From DATGIQ01 sp035295665 (GTDB taxonomy: Bacteria; Planctomycetota; Planctomycetia; Gemmatales; Gemmataceae): a stretch of DNA of 9,822 nt. Both the position numbers and the translations under genes were made by a program. Positions 1 to 6,619 of this stretch are shown piece after piece (within the stretch, counting starts at the first letter, position 1; each line of letters opens with the position of its first letter). The stretch is from positions 1 through 9,822 of the forward strand of contig DATGIQ010000290.1 of the NCBI GenBank assembly GCA_035295665.1, written 5' to 3'. The notes under the pieces are model-generated. The model did not search any database. It saw only the letters and a list, made by a program, of their open reading frames with translations, and was not told where the DNA came from.

Positions 1-1
1 C

Positions 2-400
2 TTCGGCCGGGGCTTCAAGTTCAGCACCTACGCCAGCTGGGCGATCATGAAGAACTTTGCTCGGAGTATCCCGGAGGAAAAACGCCGCCGCGAACGGTAC
101 GTGACCGGCCACGAGGATATGTTCGATATCGCTCCGGATACCCGGACGGACGAACAAGAGATCGTGGCTTCGGCCGAGCAGTCGAAACATCGCGTGAATC
201 GGCTGCTGGAATATCTGGATCCGCGCGAGCGGCAAATCATTCGCATGCGGGCCGGACTGGACAGTTACTCTGAAGGCATGACGCTGGAGGAGATCGGCCA
301 GCAGCTCGGTATCACCAAGGAGCGGGTGCGGCAGCTCAACGTGCGCATCATGACCAAGCTACGCAACATTGCTCGTGAACAGAACATGGATCCGCCGTAA
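2..400 (+). CDS. RNA polymerase sigma-70 family sigma factor, 3' part (5' end outside window)
   Basis: The frame is open from base 2, so the gene begins before the window; 132 C-terminal residues are visible. The first residues (FKFSTYASWAIMKNFAR) match sigma region 2.3-2.4, the segment that melts and reads the -10 element. After a charged linker of about 50 residues comes region 4: LDPRERQIIRMR (4.1), then the helix-turn-helix MTLEEIGQQLGITKERVRQL (4.2), which contacts the -35 element. The spacing between regions 2 and 4 is too short for a full region 3, so this is not a housekeeping RpoD but a shorter alternative or group-3-like sigma factor. An ATG at 47 falls inside region 2 and is not the true start. 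The gene ends with TAA, followed 24 bases later by an intrinsic terminator. No anti-sigma gene is visible; target promoters are unknown. Confidence 0.9.
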   Translation, partial: FGRGFKFSTYASWAIMKNFARSIPEEKRRRERYVTGHEDMFDIAPDTRTDEQEIVASAEQSKHRVNRLLEYLDPRERQIIRMRAGLDSYSEGMTLEEIGQQLGITKERVRQLNVRIMTKLRNIAREQNMDPP

Positions 401-423
401 TGAATGTCAAGCCGAGCTTCTGG

Positions 424-449
424 AGCCCCGCTTTACCGCGGGGCTTTTT
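424..449 (+). terminator. Intrinsic terminator of the sigma factor gene
   Basis: A perfect 8-bp stem (AGCCCCGC / GCGGGGCT, 424-431 and 438-445) with a 6-base loop TTTACC is followed by a run of five T on the + strand (445-449). It starts 24 bases after the sigma stop codon. The minus-strand side has no T run, so it should work mainly for + strand transcription. It overlaps the last codons and stop of the convergent aldolase gene. Confidence 0.9.
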
Positions 450-1338
450 CCTGCGCCCGCAGCAAACCGACCTGCTCCAGCACAGCACGCATCCGCTGCT
501 GCTTCTCCGGCGGCAATGGGGCGACCGGCGACCGACTCGGGCCAATCCCTTCTCCCAACAGCGCCAGTGCCGCCTTGACCCCCCCGGGAGCGGTACCCAA
601 ATTCAGGGCCAAACGCAGCGGATTGAGTCGCAGCTGAGCCGCCTTGCTGGCTGCCAGATCCCCACGTTGAAATGCCTCGTAGATTTCCACGACCAAGGCC
701 GGCGCGATGTTGGCCGTCGCCGGCACGGCGCCGCGGGCCCCGAACAGGAGCGCCGGGCACAGGAGCGTATCGCGTCCCTGGAGCACCGCAAACCGATCCG
801 GGACAACGCGGATACATTCGATCGTGTTTTGTAAATCGCCGCTGGAGTCCTTGATCGCCAGGATATTGGGGATCTCCGCCAGCCGGGCAACCGTATCGAC
901 GTCGATTTTGACGCCGCCACAGGTCCCCGGATTGTTGTAAAGAATGACAGGCAGGGATGTACTTTCGGCGATGCGGCGGTAATGATCGTAAATCTCTTGC
1001 TGCGACGGGATGACAAAATAAGGCGTGATGACTGACACCCCGTCGACGCCTTCGCGCTCAGCCATCTTGGTGAGGCGGACCGCTTCGCGCGTCGTCTCCG
1101 CGCCGGTTCCGGCATAGACCGGCACCCGCCGGCGGACATGCGCCACCGCGGTGGCGATAACCTGCTGTTTTTCGTTCTCATCGAGCGCATAGAATTCGCT
1201 GTTGGTGCCCAGGACAAAGATGCCGTGGACCCCACCGGCAAGGAGTCGGTCCAGGAACCAGCGGAGGCGCGGCAGATCGAGGTCTTCGTTCGCCTGCATC
1301 GGAGTGGCCACGGGGGGGATGATTCCACGGATTTGCAT
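433..1338 (-). CDS. DapA/NAL-family (beta/alpha)8 class I aldolase, possibly 4-hydroxy-2-oxoglutarate aldolase-like
   Basis: The 301-aa product has the usual DapA-family length. Seen in the sequence: the keto-acid binding loop GTNSEF (residues 44-49), the catalytic tyrosine in YNNP (Y134) and the Schiff-base lysine in IKDSSGD (K163). Classical dihydrodipicolinate synthases usually show GTTGES and K-E-A-(S/T)-G-D. The GTN-x-EF and KDSSGD forms are more like 4-hydroxy-2-oxoglutarate aldolase or sugar-acid (KDG-type) aldolases and dehydratases. The ATG at 1338 was chosen because a GGAG lies 6 bases upstream (1345-1348) and the family homology begins there; the frame stays open further upstream without homology. 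It is the last gene of the minus-strand run, 49 bases after glcF. An aldolase producing glyoxylate and pyruvate would suit that position, but the substrate is inferred. Its stop codon lies inside the terminator of the convergent sigma gene. Confidence 0.88.
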   Translation of the reverse strand: MQIRGIIPPVATPMQANEDLDLPRLRWFLDRLLAGGVHGIFVLGTNSEFYALDENEKQQVIATAVAHVRRRVPVYAGTGAETTREAVRLTKMAEREGVDGVSVITPYFVIPSQQEIYDHYRRIAESTSLPVILYNNPGTCGGVKIDVDTVARLAEIPNILAIKDSSGDLQNTIECIRVVPDRFAVLQGRDTLLCPALLFGARGAVPATANIAPALVVEIYEAFQRGDLAASKAAQLRLNPLRLALNLGTAPGGVKAALALLGEGIGPSRSPVAPLPPEKQQRMRAVLEQVGLLRAQEKAPR

Positions 1339-1387
1339 GACGTGCTCCACAACAATAACGGAACGTAACCGATAGCGTAGCCAAGCC

Positions 1388-2764
1388 TCACGCCATCTTA
1401 GACGGGGCTTCCATGAGCCGCCCCAATTCGGGGATGTTACCCCCATAACTTGCCCAGAGGGCATCGGCCAGGTGTGCCACCCAGATGCCGGGTTGCTCCC
1501 CACGCAGGTAACGGCCAATTTGCAGCAGACAGCCGACATTCCCCGTGAAGACGGCCTGAACCCGGGCGTCGCAGATGTTTTTCACCTTGCGCTGTCCGAG
1601 ACGCTGGGCCATTTCTTCCTGGGTCAAATTGTAGCTGCCGGCAGCGCCGCAGCAAATCTCCGGCTCCGCCAACGAAACCAATTCGAGCCCGGGGATCATC
1701 TCGAGCAGTTGCCGGGGCTGCCGGCGAATCTGCTGGGCGTGGCACAAATGGCAGGCGTCATGATACGCTGCCCGCAGCGGCAACGGCCGGGACGGTGGGA
1801 TCGGCCCCAGCTCGATGAGAAACTCGCTCAGGTCGCGCACCTTGGATGCGATCTTTTCCGCCGCCGGCGAATCGTGTACCAGATGGCCATAGTCCTTGAG
1901 CATGGCCCCACAGCCGGCGGCATTCACGATGATCGCATCCACGGAGTCGATCGGGTTGGCTGGGTCACTGGCAAACGCTTCGCCATTGGCCGCCGCAAAT
2001 CGGCGTGCCGCTTCCGCTTGGCCGGCGTGGTAATGAAGGGCTCCGCAGCAGACCTGCGTGCGCGGGATCCAAACTTCGCAGCCATTGCGTTGCAGTACGC
2101 GGATCGTCGCCAGGGTGGTTTGCGGAAAAAATGCATCGGCCGCGCAACCGGTGAACAGGGCAGCCCGGGCCCGCCGCTTCCCCTCGGCCGGCAACACTTC
2201 CGGCAAGCGACCGTAATGCCGCTGAAGGGACGGCATCATCGCGTGACCCTGGCGGAGCGTGGGAGGGAGCCAGCGCGGCAACCCCAGCCGGTCGATCAGT
2301 CGAACCAGTCTAGTCCGTTGCAGCAAGCGGTAGAACCTCACTAGCCACCGCATCCGCCGCGCATACGGCGTCCAGTGGAAGAGCATGAATCGCTGCAAAA
2401 AAGAAAGTGGCGCGGCCATGCCCGATTGGGCCATATGGATGCGGAACGGCTCGATCAATTTGCCGTACTGCACGCCGGAAGGGCAAGCCGATTCGCACGC
2501 CCGGCAGTCCAGGCAGAGGTCGAGGTGACGCCGTAGCTCCGTGTTCAGCTCTACCCGGCCGTCGGTGACTGCCCGCATGAGATAGATCCGGCCCCGTGGG
2601 CTATCGGCCTCCGTGCCGAGCTCGACATAGGTTGGACATGCGGAGGTACAGAGTCCGCAGTGGACGCAATCGAGGAAAAGCTCGTAATCGATGGCGGCGC
2701 CTTGCCGCGGGGCGAGCGTCGTCAGGGGCAAGCTCGTAGTTGGCGTCTCCGTCTTCAGGACCAT
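1388..2764 (-). CDS. glcF: Glycolate oxidase iron-sulfur subunit GlcF
   Basis: The 458-aa protein has two 4Fe-4S ferredoxin motifs near the N-terminus: C33xxC36xxC39xxxC43P and C84xxC87xxC90xxxC94P. Two cysteine-rich CCG domains follow, with C207, the pair C239-C240-G and C285 in the first, and C338, C341 and the pair C371-C372-G in the second. This domain order is that of GlcF, which passes electrons from the flavin subunits GlcD and GlcE towards the respiratory quinone pool at the membrane. No membrane segment is evident. The start lies 15 bases after the glcE stop, and a GAGGA overlaps the glcE TGA, so translation may be coupled. The related LutA and GlpC share CCG domains, but adjacency to both GlcD and GlcE supports GlcF. 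Confidence 0.93.
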   Translation of the reverse strand: MVLKTETPTTSLPLTTLAPRQGAAIDYELFLDCVHCGLCTSACPTYVELGTEADSPRGRIYLMRAVTDGRVELNTELRRHLDLCLDCRACESACPSGVQYGKLIEPFRIHMAQSGMAAPLSFLQRFMLFHWTPYARRMRWLVRFYRLLQRTRLVRLIDRLGLPRWLPPTLRQGHAMMPSLQRHYGRLPEVLPAEGKRRARAALFTGCAADAFFPQTTLATIRVLQRNGCEVWIPRTQVCCGALHYHAGQAEAARRFAAANGEAFASDPANPIDSVDAIIVNAAGCGAMLKDYGHLVHDSPAAEKIASKVRDLSEFLIELGPIPPSRPLPLRAAYHDACHLCHAQQIRRQPRQLLEMIPGLELVSLAEPEICCGAAGSYNLTQEEMAQRLGQRKVKNICDARVQAVFTGNVGCLLQIGRYLRGEQPGIWVAHLADALWASYGGNIPELGRLMEAPSKMA

Positions 2765-2779
2765 GCTGAATCTCGTTCC

Positions 2780-4048
2780 TCAAAGGCCATCGACAAAACG
2801 GCCCGGGTTGAACAGCCCCCGTGGGTCCAGCTTTTCCTTGACCGCCCGCATTAGCCAGCCATCCCCGCGCCCGGCACCCCAGACCGGCAGCTTCCGTTTC
2901 CATTCGGTGGGACAGCGCAAGAGGATGACATTACCCTGCCCTGTCCAGGCGGAGCCCTGCAAATTATTCAGCAGCGTCTGCGTCTGTTCCAGCGTCAGGT
3001 CCTTATCGGTACGCCCAAGGACAATGCCGTCGCCGCTGTGGGCCTGGAGCAGGAATTGTCCCGGTAATTCCTCCGCCTGCAAGCAAAACGCCGCCACCGT
3101 TCGGGGCAACACGTTTGCTTTGAATGTCAGACGGGCCGGCCGGTGGTAGGGAAGCTCCGTCAGTACTTGCCACAGCGGCTCCGCGGCCAGAGCGGTGCGC
3201 GTTTCGATGGCCGCAATGCCAGCGGCGCAAAGCTCCTGGAGGATCTGTTGCACCTGCCACTCGACCGTCGGGCGGTTATCCTCAAACCCGATCACCAGTA
3301 GCCACGGAGCTTCCGGCAGCCTGAGGCCCTGCTGTTGATTGATGTACAGGAGAGCGGCCCGATTGAGCAGGTCCAGGCACATGGGGCGGGTGCGCGAGCG
3401 GTGCACTTCCTCCAGCAGCGATTCCAGTCTGGCGGGACCGCAACTCACTAGCACGACGGCTTGCTCCTCCGAACGAGGCTTGAGCTTGAGTGTCACCTGT
3501 GTGAGGATTCCCAAGGTGCCGAGCGAACCGATGTACAGCTTGCAGAGATCGTAGCCGGCGACATTCTTGACGACCCGGCCGCCCGCCTTGATCTCTTGTC
3601 CCTGGTCATTGACCGCGCGGATACCGAGGACATAATCCCTCAACGTGCCGAAGCCGTAGCGGCGCGGTCCACTCATATTGACGGCGAGGGTCCCACCGAG
3701 CGTGGCCCGGTCCGGTAGCGGTACGTCAATGGGCAAGCGTTGATTCTCGGTCGCCAGGAGCTGTTGTAGGTTGGCCAAGGGGATGCCCGCCTGAACGGTA
3801 ATTGTCATGTCGCGGGCCGGGTAGTCGATGACCTGGTCCAAAGACCGCAAATCCAGCCCCATGCCGGGACGCGTGGGCGGCAACCCTACATCGAGCATCG
3901 TTTGGCCGCCCAATGGATAGACTGCCTGACTGCTGGCCAGCGCAGAACGGATCTGCTCACTCAGCTCGGAAACCGATTCGGGGCGGATGACGGGAGCCGG
4001 GAAGAGGTCGTCGATCTGGCAAACCGTCGGTTCCATGTTCCCACACAT
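2780..4048 (-). CDS. glcE: Glycolate oxidase FAD-binding subunit GlcE
   Basis: The 422-aa protein is a flavin-binding subunit with the PCMH-type FAD fold. Visible motifs are YPLGGQTMLDVG (44-55), the loop ATLGGTLAVNMSGPRRYG followed by TLRDYVLGIR (115-144), and GGRVVKNVAGYDLCK then GSLGTLGILTQVTLKLKP (156-191), which is characteristic of GlcE. The C-terminus ends with the usual D-P-x-G-L-F-N-P-G-R-F. GlcE forms the glycolate dehydrogenase complex with GlcD and GlcF. Two starts are possible: ATG at 4048 with no clear ribosome binding site, or ATG four codons later (4036), preceded closely by a TGGGA. The gene follows glcD after 34 bases and precedes glcF by 15, as in a single transcript. Confidence 0.92.
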   Translation of the reverse strand: MCGNMEPTVCQIDDLFPAPVIRPESVSELSEQIRSALASSQAVYPLGGQTMLDVGLPPTRPGMGLDLRSLDQVIDYPARDMTITVQAGIPLANLQQLLATENQRLPIDVPLPDRATLGGTLAVNMSGPRRYGFGTLRDYVLGIRAVNDQGQEIKAGGRVVKNVAGYDLCKLYIGSLGTLGILTQVTLKLKPRSEEQAVVLVSCGPARLESLLEEVHRSRTRPMCLDLLNRAALLYINQQQGLRLPEAPWLLVIGFEDNRPTVEWQVQQILQELCAAGIAAIETRTALAAEPLWQVLTELPYHRPARLTFKANVLPRTVAAFCLQAEELPGQFLLQAHSGDGIVLGRTDKDLTLEQTQTLLNNLQGSAWTGQGNVILLRCPTEWKRKLPVWGAGRGDGWLMRAVKEKLDPRGLFNPGRFVDGL

Positions 4049-4082
4049 TCCAAAACAGCCCGGGTCTGTGCCCCGCCTGGCT

Positions 4083-5519
4083 TCACAACGCCGCGCGTCG
4101 GCCCGCCTTGCTCGGCTCGATGCAGGCGCCGGCGGTCGGAAACATTTTGGCGGGGCTGCACCGATTTTCCGGATTGAACGCCGACCGTAGGCGCACCATC
4201 ATGTTCAGATCTTCCGGCGTGAATAGCTGGGGCATGAAATCGATCTTCTCCACGCCGATGCCGTGTTCCCCCGTGACGCTGCCGCCCGCACGAATGCACG
4301 CTTCCAAGATCTGGTGACTGGCCCGCAGCACCCGCTGGACCTGATCCGGATCGCGCTCATCAAACAAGAGAATCGGATGGATGTTACCGTCGCCAGCGTG
4401 GAAGACATTGGCGATGCGGATCTGGTGCTGGGCCCCGATCCGCTGGATCTCGCGGAGGATGTGCGGCAGCTTGGTGCGCGGCACGACTCCGTCCTGGGTG
4501 CAATAGCTGGGTGCCAGACGGCCCACGGCTCCAAACGCCTGCTTGCGGCACTTCCAAAGCAAGAGCCGTTCCGCATCGCTGGCCGCGTGGCGGACTTCCC
4601 GAGCTTTGTTTCGCCGGGCGATGGCGGTGATGCGTTCGGCATCGGCATCGAGACCCGCTTCGAGTCCGTCGACCTCCATGATCAAGACGGCCCCGGCATC
4701 GAGCGGGAAACCAAAATGGAAGGCTGCCTCGACCGCCTGGAGGATCAGCTGATCGAGCATCTCCAGGGCACCGGGAATGATCCCCGCGCCGATGATGTCG
4801 CTGATGGTGTTGGTCGCATCGTCCACCGTTTCAAAGACGCCCAGCAGCGTGCGGTAGGCTTCCGGGTTGCGCGTGATCCGGACCCAGGCCTTGGTCGCGA
4901 TCCCGAACGTTCCCTCCGAGCCAACGATTACGCCGGTGAGATCGTAGCCGGGGTTGTCCTGGCACGGTCCACCGGTCTGGACCACCCGGCCATCGGGCAG
5001 CACAAACTCCAAGCCGAGGATGTGGTTGACGGTGACTCCGTATTTCAGGGTATGCGGCCCACCGGAATTGGTGGCCACGTTGCCGCCGATCGTGCACGCT
5101 CCCTGGCTGGACGGATCCGGGGCATAATGGAACCCTTGGGCCTTTAGATGGTTCGATAGCCAGAGGTTGACCACTCCCGCTTCGACCACTGCATAGCGAT
5201 CACGGGTGCTCACCTCGACGATGCGTTTCATCCGCGTCAAGGCAATCATCACGCCGCCGCCGACCGGCAGGCATCCTCCCGCCAGACTCGTGCCGGCGCC
5301 TCGTGGCAGAAAGGGGACCGCGCATTCGTTGCAGACCTTGACGATTTGCACCACCTGATCGGTCGACGTGGGAAGAACAACCACATCCGGTTTGTTTTTC
5401 TCGATGGTGTACCCATCGCATTCATAGACGAGGAGATCGCTCGGCGAGGTCAGGAGCGCATCGCGGCCGACGATGGTCCGAAGACGGTCCACAAGATTGG
5501 CTGCCGATTGGTTCACCAT
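4083..5519 (-). CDS. glcD: Glycolate oxidase FAD-linked subunit GlcD
   Basis: Read from the ATG at 5519, the protein has 478 residues, normal for GlcD. It carries the FAD pyrophosphate loop PRGAGTSLAGG (72-82), the second FAD segment from YAPDPSSQGACTIGG to TLKYG (132-161), a substrate-domain motif FHAGDGNIHP (373-382) and GEHGIG (417-422) near the C-terminus, ending with a typical F-N-P-E-x-x-x-x-P-A-K-x-F-P. GlcD is the catalytic subunit that oxidises glycolate (often also D-lactate) to the 2-oxo acid. A TTG two codons upstream (5525) and a GTG at 5516 are alternative starts; none has a good ribosome binding site. A GC hairpin (5527-5543) stands just upstream. The FAD-linked D-lactate dehydrogenase family is similar, but the neighbouring GlcE and GlcF decide for glycolate oxidase. 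Confidence 0.94.
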   Translation of the reverse strand: MVNQSAANLVDRLRTIVGRDALLTSPSDLLVYECDGYTIEKNKPDVVVLPTSTDQVVQIVKVCNECAVPFLPRGAGTSLAGGCLPVGGGVMIALTRMKRIVEVSTRDRYAVVEAGVVNLWLSNHLKAQGFHYAPDPSSQGACTIGGNVATNSGGPHTLKYGVTVNHILGLEFVLPDGRVVQTGGPCQDNPGYDLTGVIVGSEGTFGIATKAWVRITRNPEAYRTLLGVFETVDDATNTISDIIGAGIIPGALEMLDQLILQAVEAAFHFGFPLDAGAVLIMEVDGLEAGLDADAERITAIARRNKAREVRHAASDAERLLLWKCRKQAFGAVGRLAPSYCTQDGVVPRTKLPHILREIQRIGAQHQIRIANVFHAGDGNIHPILLFDERDPDQVQRVLRASHQILEACIRAGGSVTGEHGIGVEKIDFMPQLFTPEDLNMMVRLRSAFNPENRCSPAKMFPTAGACIEPSKAGRRAAL

Positions 5520-5526
5520 GTACAAC

Positions 5527-5543
5527 CCGCGGCCGGGCCGCGG
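5527..5543 (-). repeat. GC hairpin between the flavin reductase-like gene and glcD
   Basis: A perfect 7-bp inverted repeat (CCGCGGC / GCCGCGG) with a 3-base loop fills the 25-31 base spacer between the stop codon at 5551 and the glcD start. No T run follows on either strand, so it does not look like an intrinsic terminator. It could be an RNA-processing or translation-modulating hairpin, or a by-product of high GC content. Confidence 0.4.
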
Positions 5544-5550
5544 CCATTTC

Positions 5551-6030
5551 TCAGTAATGAAACCCAGTCCGGCGGATATGGACCATCGGCTGGCCTTCGT
5601 TCAGGACTCGGCCGGCCAGGACTTCGGCAAGCAATAGCTCGTGGTCGCCAGCTGGGCAACGGCTCGTGACTCGGCATTCGAGGTAAGCCAATGCTTTCCG
5701 CAGCACCGGGCCCCCCGTCGGGGGCCGTTCGATATCGAGGCCGGCAAATGCGGACTCCTCCAAGGTAAATCCCCGACCAAAATGAGCGACCATATCGGTT
5801 TGGCCATCGTCGAGGATATTCAAGGTGAAGGCGGCTCCCTGAGTCAACCAGGCAATGATCGGCCGATCGCGCTGGAGGGCAACGCTGATCAGGGGCGGCG
5901 CGAACCCGCACTGTTGCACCCAGCTCGTGAGCATGCCGGTTTCGGCTTGGCCCTGCCGGACACTAAGGATGAAGAGCCCGCTGGGGATCCGGCCCAGGAC
6001 CGCAGCCAATTCCCGGCGGGCTTCATCCAT
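5551..6030 (-). CDS. Flavin reductase-like FMN-binding split-barrel protein
   Basis: The 159-aa protein fits the flavin reductase-like domain family. Visible segments are the N-terminal barrel strands with GMLTSWVQQCGFAPPLISVAL (32-52), where FMN usually binds, the segment ESAFAGLD (92-99), and the hallmark GDHELLLAEV (129-138). Members reduce flavins with NAD(P)H or are FMN-binding partners of oxygenases and flavodiiron proteins; the substrate cannot be told from sequence. The ATG at 6030 has a GAGG (6039-6042) 8 bases upstream. The gene begins 25 bases after the stop of the TlpA-like selenoprotein gene and ends about 30 bases before glcD, so co-transcription with both is likely. No signal peptide is seen, so it should be cytoplasmic, unlike its upstream neighbour. 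Confidence 0.85.
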   Translation of the reverse strand: MDEARRELAAVLGRIPSGLFILSVRQGQAETGMLTSWVQQCGFAPPLISVALQRDRPIIAWLTQGAAFTLNILDDGQTDMVAHFGRGFTLEESAFAGLDIERPPTGGPVLRKALAYLECRVTSRCPAGDHELLLAEVLAGRVLNEGQPMVHIRRTGFHY

Positions 6031-6055
6031 TGGTGGCGCCTCAGTTCACAGGAGC

Positions 6056-6556
6056 TTACTTCTTCAGGAGCTCTGCCACATATTTTTCGATTTCCGCATA
6101 GTCGGGCATCGTATACTGCTTCCACTTCCCCTCGCGGTCAAAGACAAAGACACACGGAGGGCCGTCGAATTTCAGCTTCTGCTGCCAGACTTCCGACTTC
6201 TCGTCAAGGATTAAATTGGTGAACGTTGCCTTCTGCTTGCGAAGGAATTCGAGCACGTTTTGTCGCGCCTTGTCATCCTTCGGGTCATCCAGGCTGACGG
6301 AGATCGCCGCGAAAGCGTCCTTGGCATACTTGTTCTGCATCTGAACCAGATGCGGGAATTCCTTTTTGCAGATCAGTCACCAATCGGCCCAGAAGTCGAT
6401 CACGATGACCTTGCCTCTGAGCTTCTTGATCGTGGCTGTCAGGTCATCGTACTTGGCCACCTTGACCTCGACCTTATCCTGGGCCACCGCAGGCAAGGCA
6501 AGGGCCGCCAGCAAGGACAAAGCCACCAAACGAGAGTGCCACCGGTTCGGATGCAT
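6056..6556 (-). CDS. Secreted TlpA-like thioredoxin-fold selenoprotein (in-frame UGA = selenocysteine in a UxxC motif)
   Basis: Read through one in-frame TGA, this gene encodes 166 residues. Residues 1-26 form a Sec signal peptide (basic start, hydrophobic core, cleavage likely after AVA before QD), so the protein acts outside the inner membrane. Next comes a TlpA/ResA-type thioredoxin fold: strand KVIVIDFWADW (49-59), then residue 60 encoded by TGA, L61-I62-C63, then KKEFPHLV. In the family this site reads W-C-x-x-C-K-x-E-F-P, so the TGA replaces the first, nucleophilic cysteine. The rest of the fold is intact: SVSLDD (86-91), EVWQQKL, the cis-proline loop DGPPCVFVFD (131-140, cis-Pro P134) and a last helix ending LLKK. 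The ATG at 6556 is fixed by a perfect AGGAGGT 6 bases upstream. A hairpin after the TGA fits a bacterial SECIS element. The likely role is a periplasmic thiol/disulfide reductase. A nonsense mutation is the alternative. Confidence 0.85.
6337..6376 (-). promoter_or_regulatory. Candidate bacterial SECIS element
   Basis: Immediately after the UGA the mRNA can form a perfect 7-bp stem, GCAUCUG / CAGAUGC (6347-6353 with 6337-6343), capped by the loop GUU (6344-6346). The loop starts 30 nt after the UGA, inside the roughly 16-37 nt range I recall for bacterial SECIS elements. If the closing G-C pair opens, the loop reads GGUUC, close to the GGU of the E. coli fdhF element. A second helix, UCUGCA (6367-6372) with UGCAGA (6334-6339), can compete to give a longer, two-part stem. 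The element lies inside the coding region, as is normal in bacteria. No folding energy was computed. Confidence 0.7.
6377..6379 (-). other. In-frame UGA, predicted selenocysteine codon (Sec60)
   Basis: TGA is codon 60 of the TlpA-like gene. It sits three residues before C63, at the first position of the CxxC redox motif. The frame is open with recognisable thioredoxin-fold sequence on both sides. Selenocysteine in place of the attacking cysteine of a UxxC motif is a recurring pattern in known thioredoxin-fold selenoproteins. A single-base change from TGC or TGT would also give TGA. Confidence 0.8.
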
Positions 6557-6562
6557 CAGGCT

Positions 6563-6569
6563 ACCTCCT
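6563..6569 (-). promoter_or_regulatory. Ribosome binding site of the selenoprotein gene
   Basis: A perfect AGGAGGT stands 6 bases before the ATG at 6556. It fixes the start upstream of the in-frame TGA and shows that the N-terminal part is translated as a gene of its own, not as a leftover 5' fragment. Confidence 0.9.
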
Positions 6570-6585
6570 ATCGGACATCAGAACG

Positions 6586-6610
6586 GCTGAGAGCGGGCCA
6601 TGCTCTCAGC
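6586..6610 (-). repeat. Perfect 9-bp inverted repeat upstream of the selenoprotein gene
   Basis: GCTGAGAGC and its exact reverse complement GCTCTCAGC flank a 7-base spacer. The element lies between the methyltransferase stop (6656) and the ribosome binding site at 6563-6569. No T run follows on either strand, so it is not a classical intrinsic terminator. It could be a repressor operator or a 5'-leader hairpin of the selenoprotein mRNA. Its position just downstream of a weak candidate promoter would suit either. Confidence 0.6.
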
Positions 6611-6619
6611 ATATCGTCT

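Noticed and set aside
1472..2344. A 290-aa plus-strand frame
   Set aside because: It is entirely antisense to glcF; no motif of its own.
4263..5147. A 294-aa plus-strand frame
   Set aside because: It is entirely antisense to glcD, whose motifs are unambiguous.
6056..6340. A 94-aa protein starting at the ATG at 6340, taken as the complete gene
   Set aside because: It starts in the middle of a thioredoxin fold with no SD and lacks the active site. The upstream in-frame part has a perfect SD, a signal peptide and matching fold sequence up to a single TGA.
6586..6610. Inverted repeat as an intrinsic terminator of the methyltransferase gene
   Set aside because: No T run follows the stem on the minus strand, so it is listed as an inverted repeat of unknown role.
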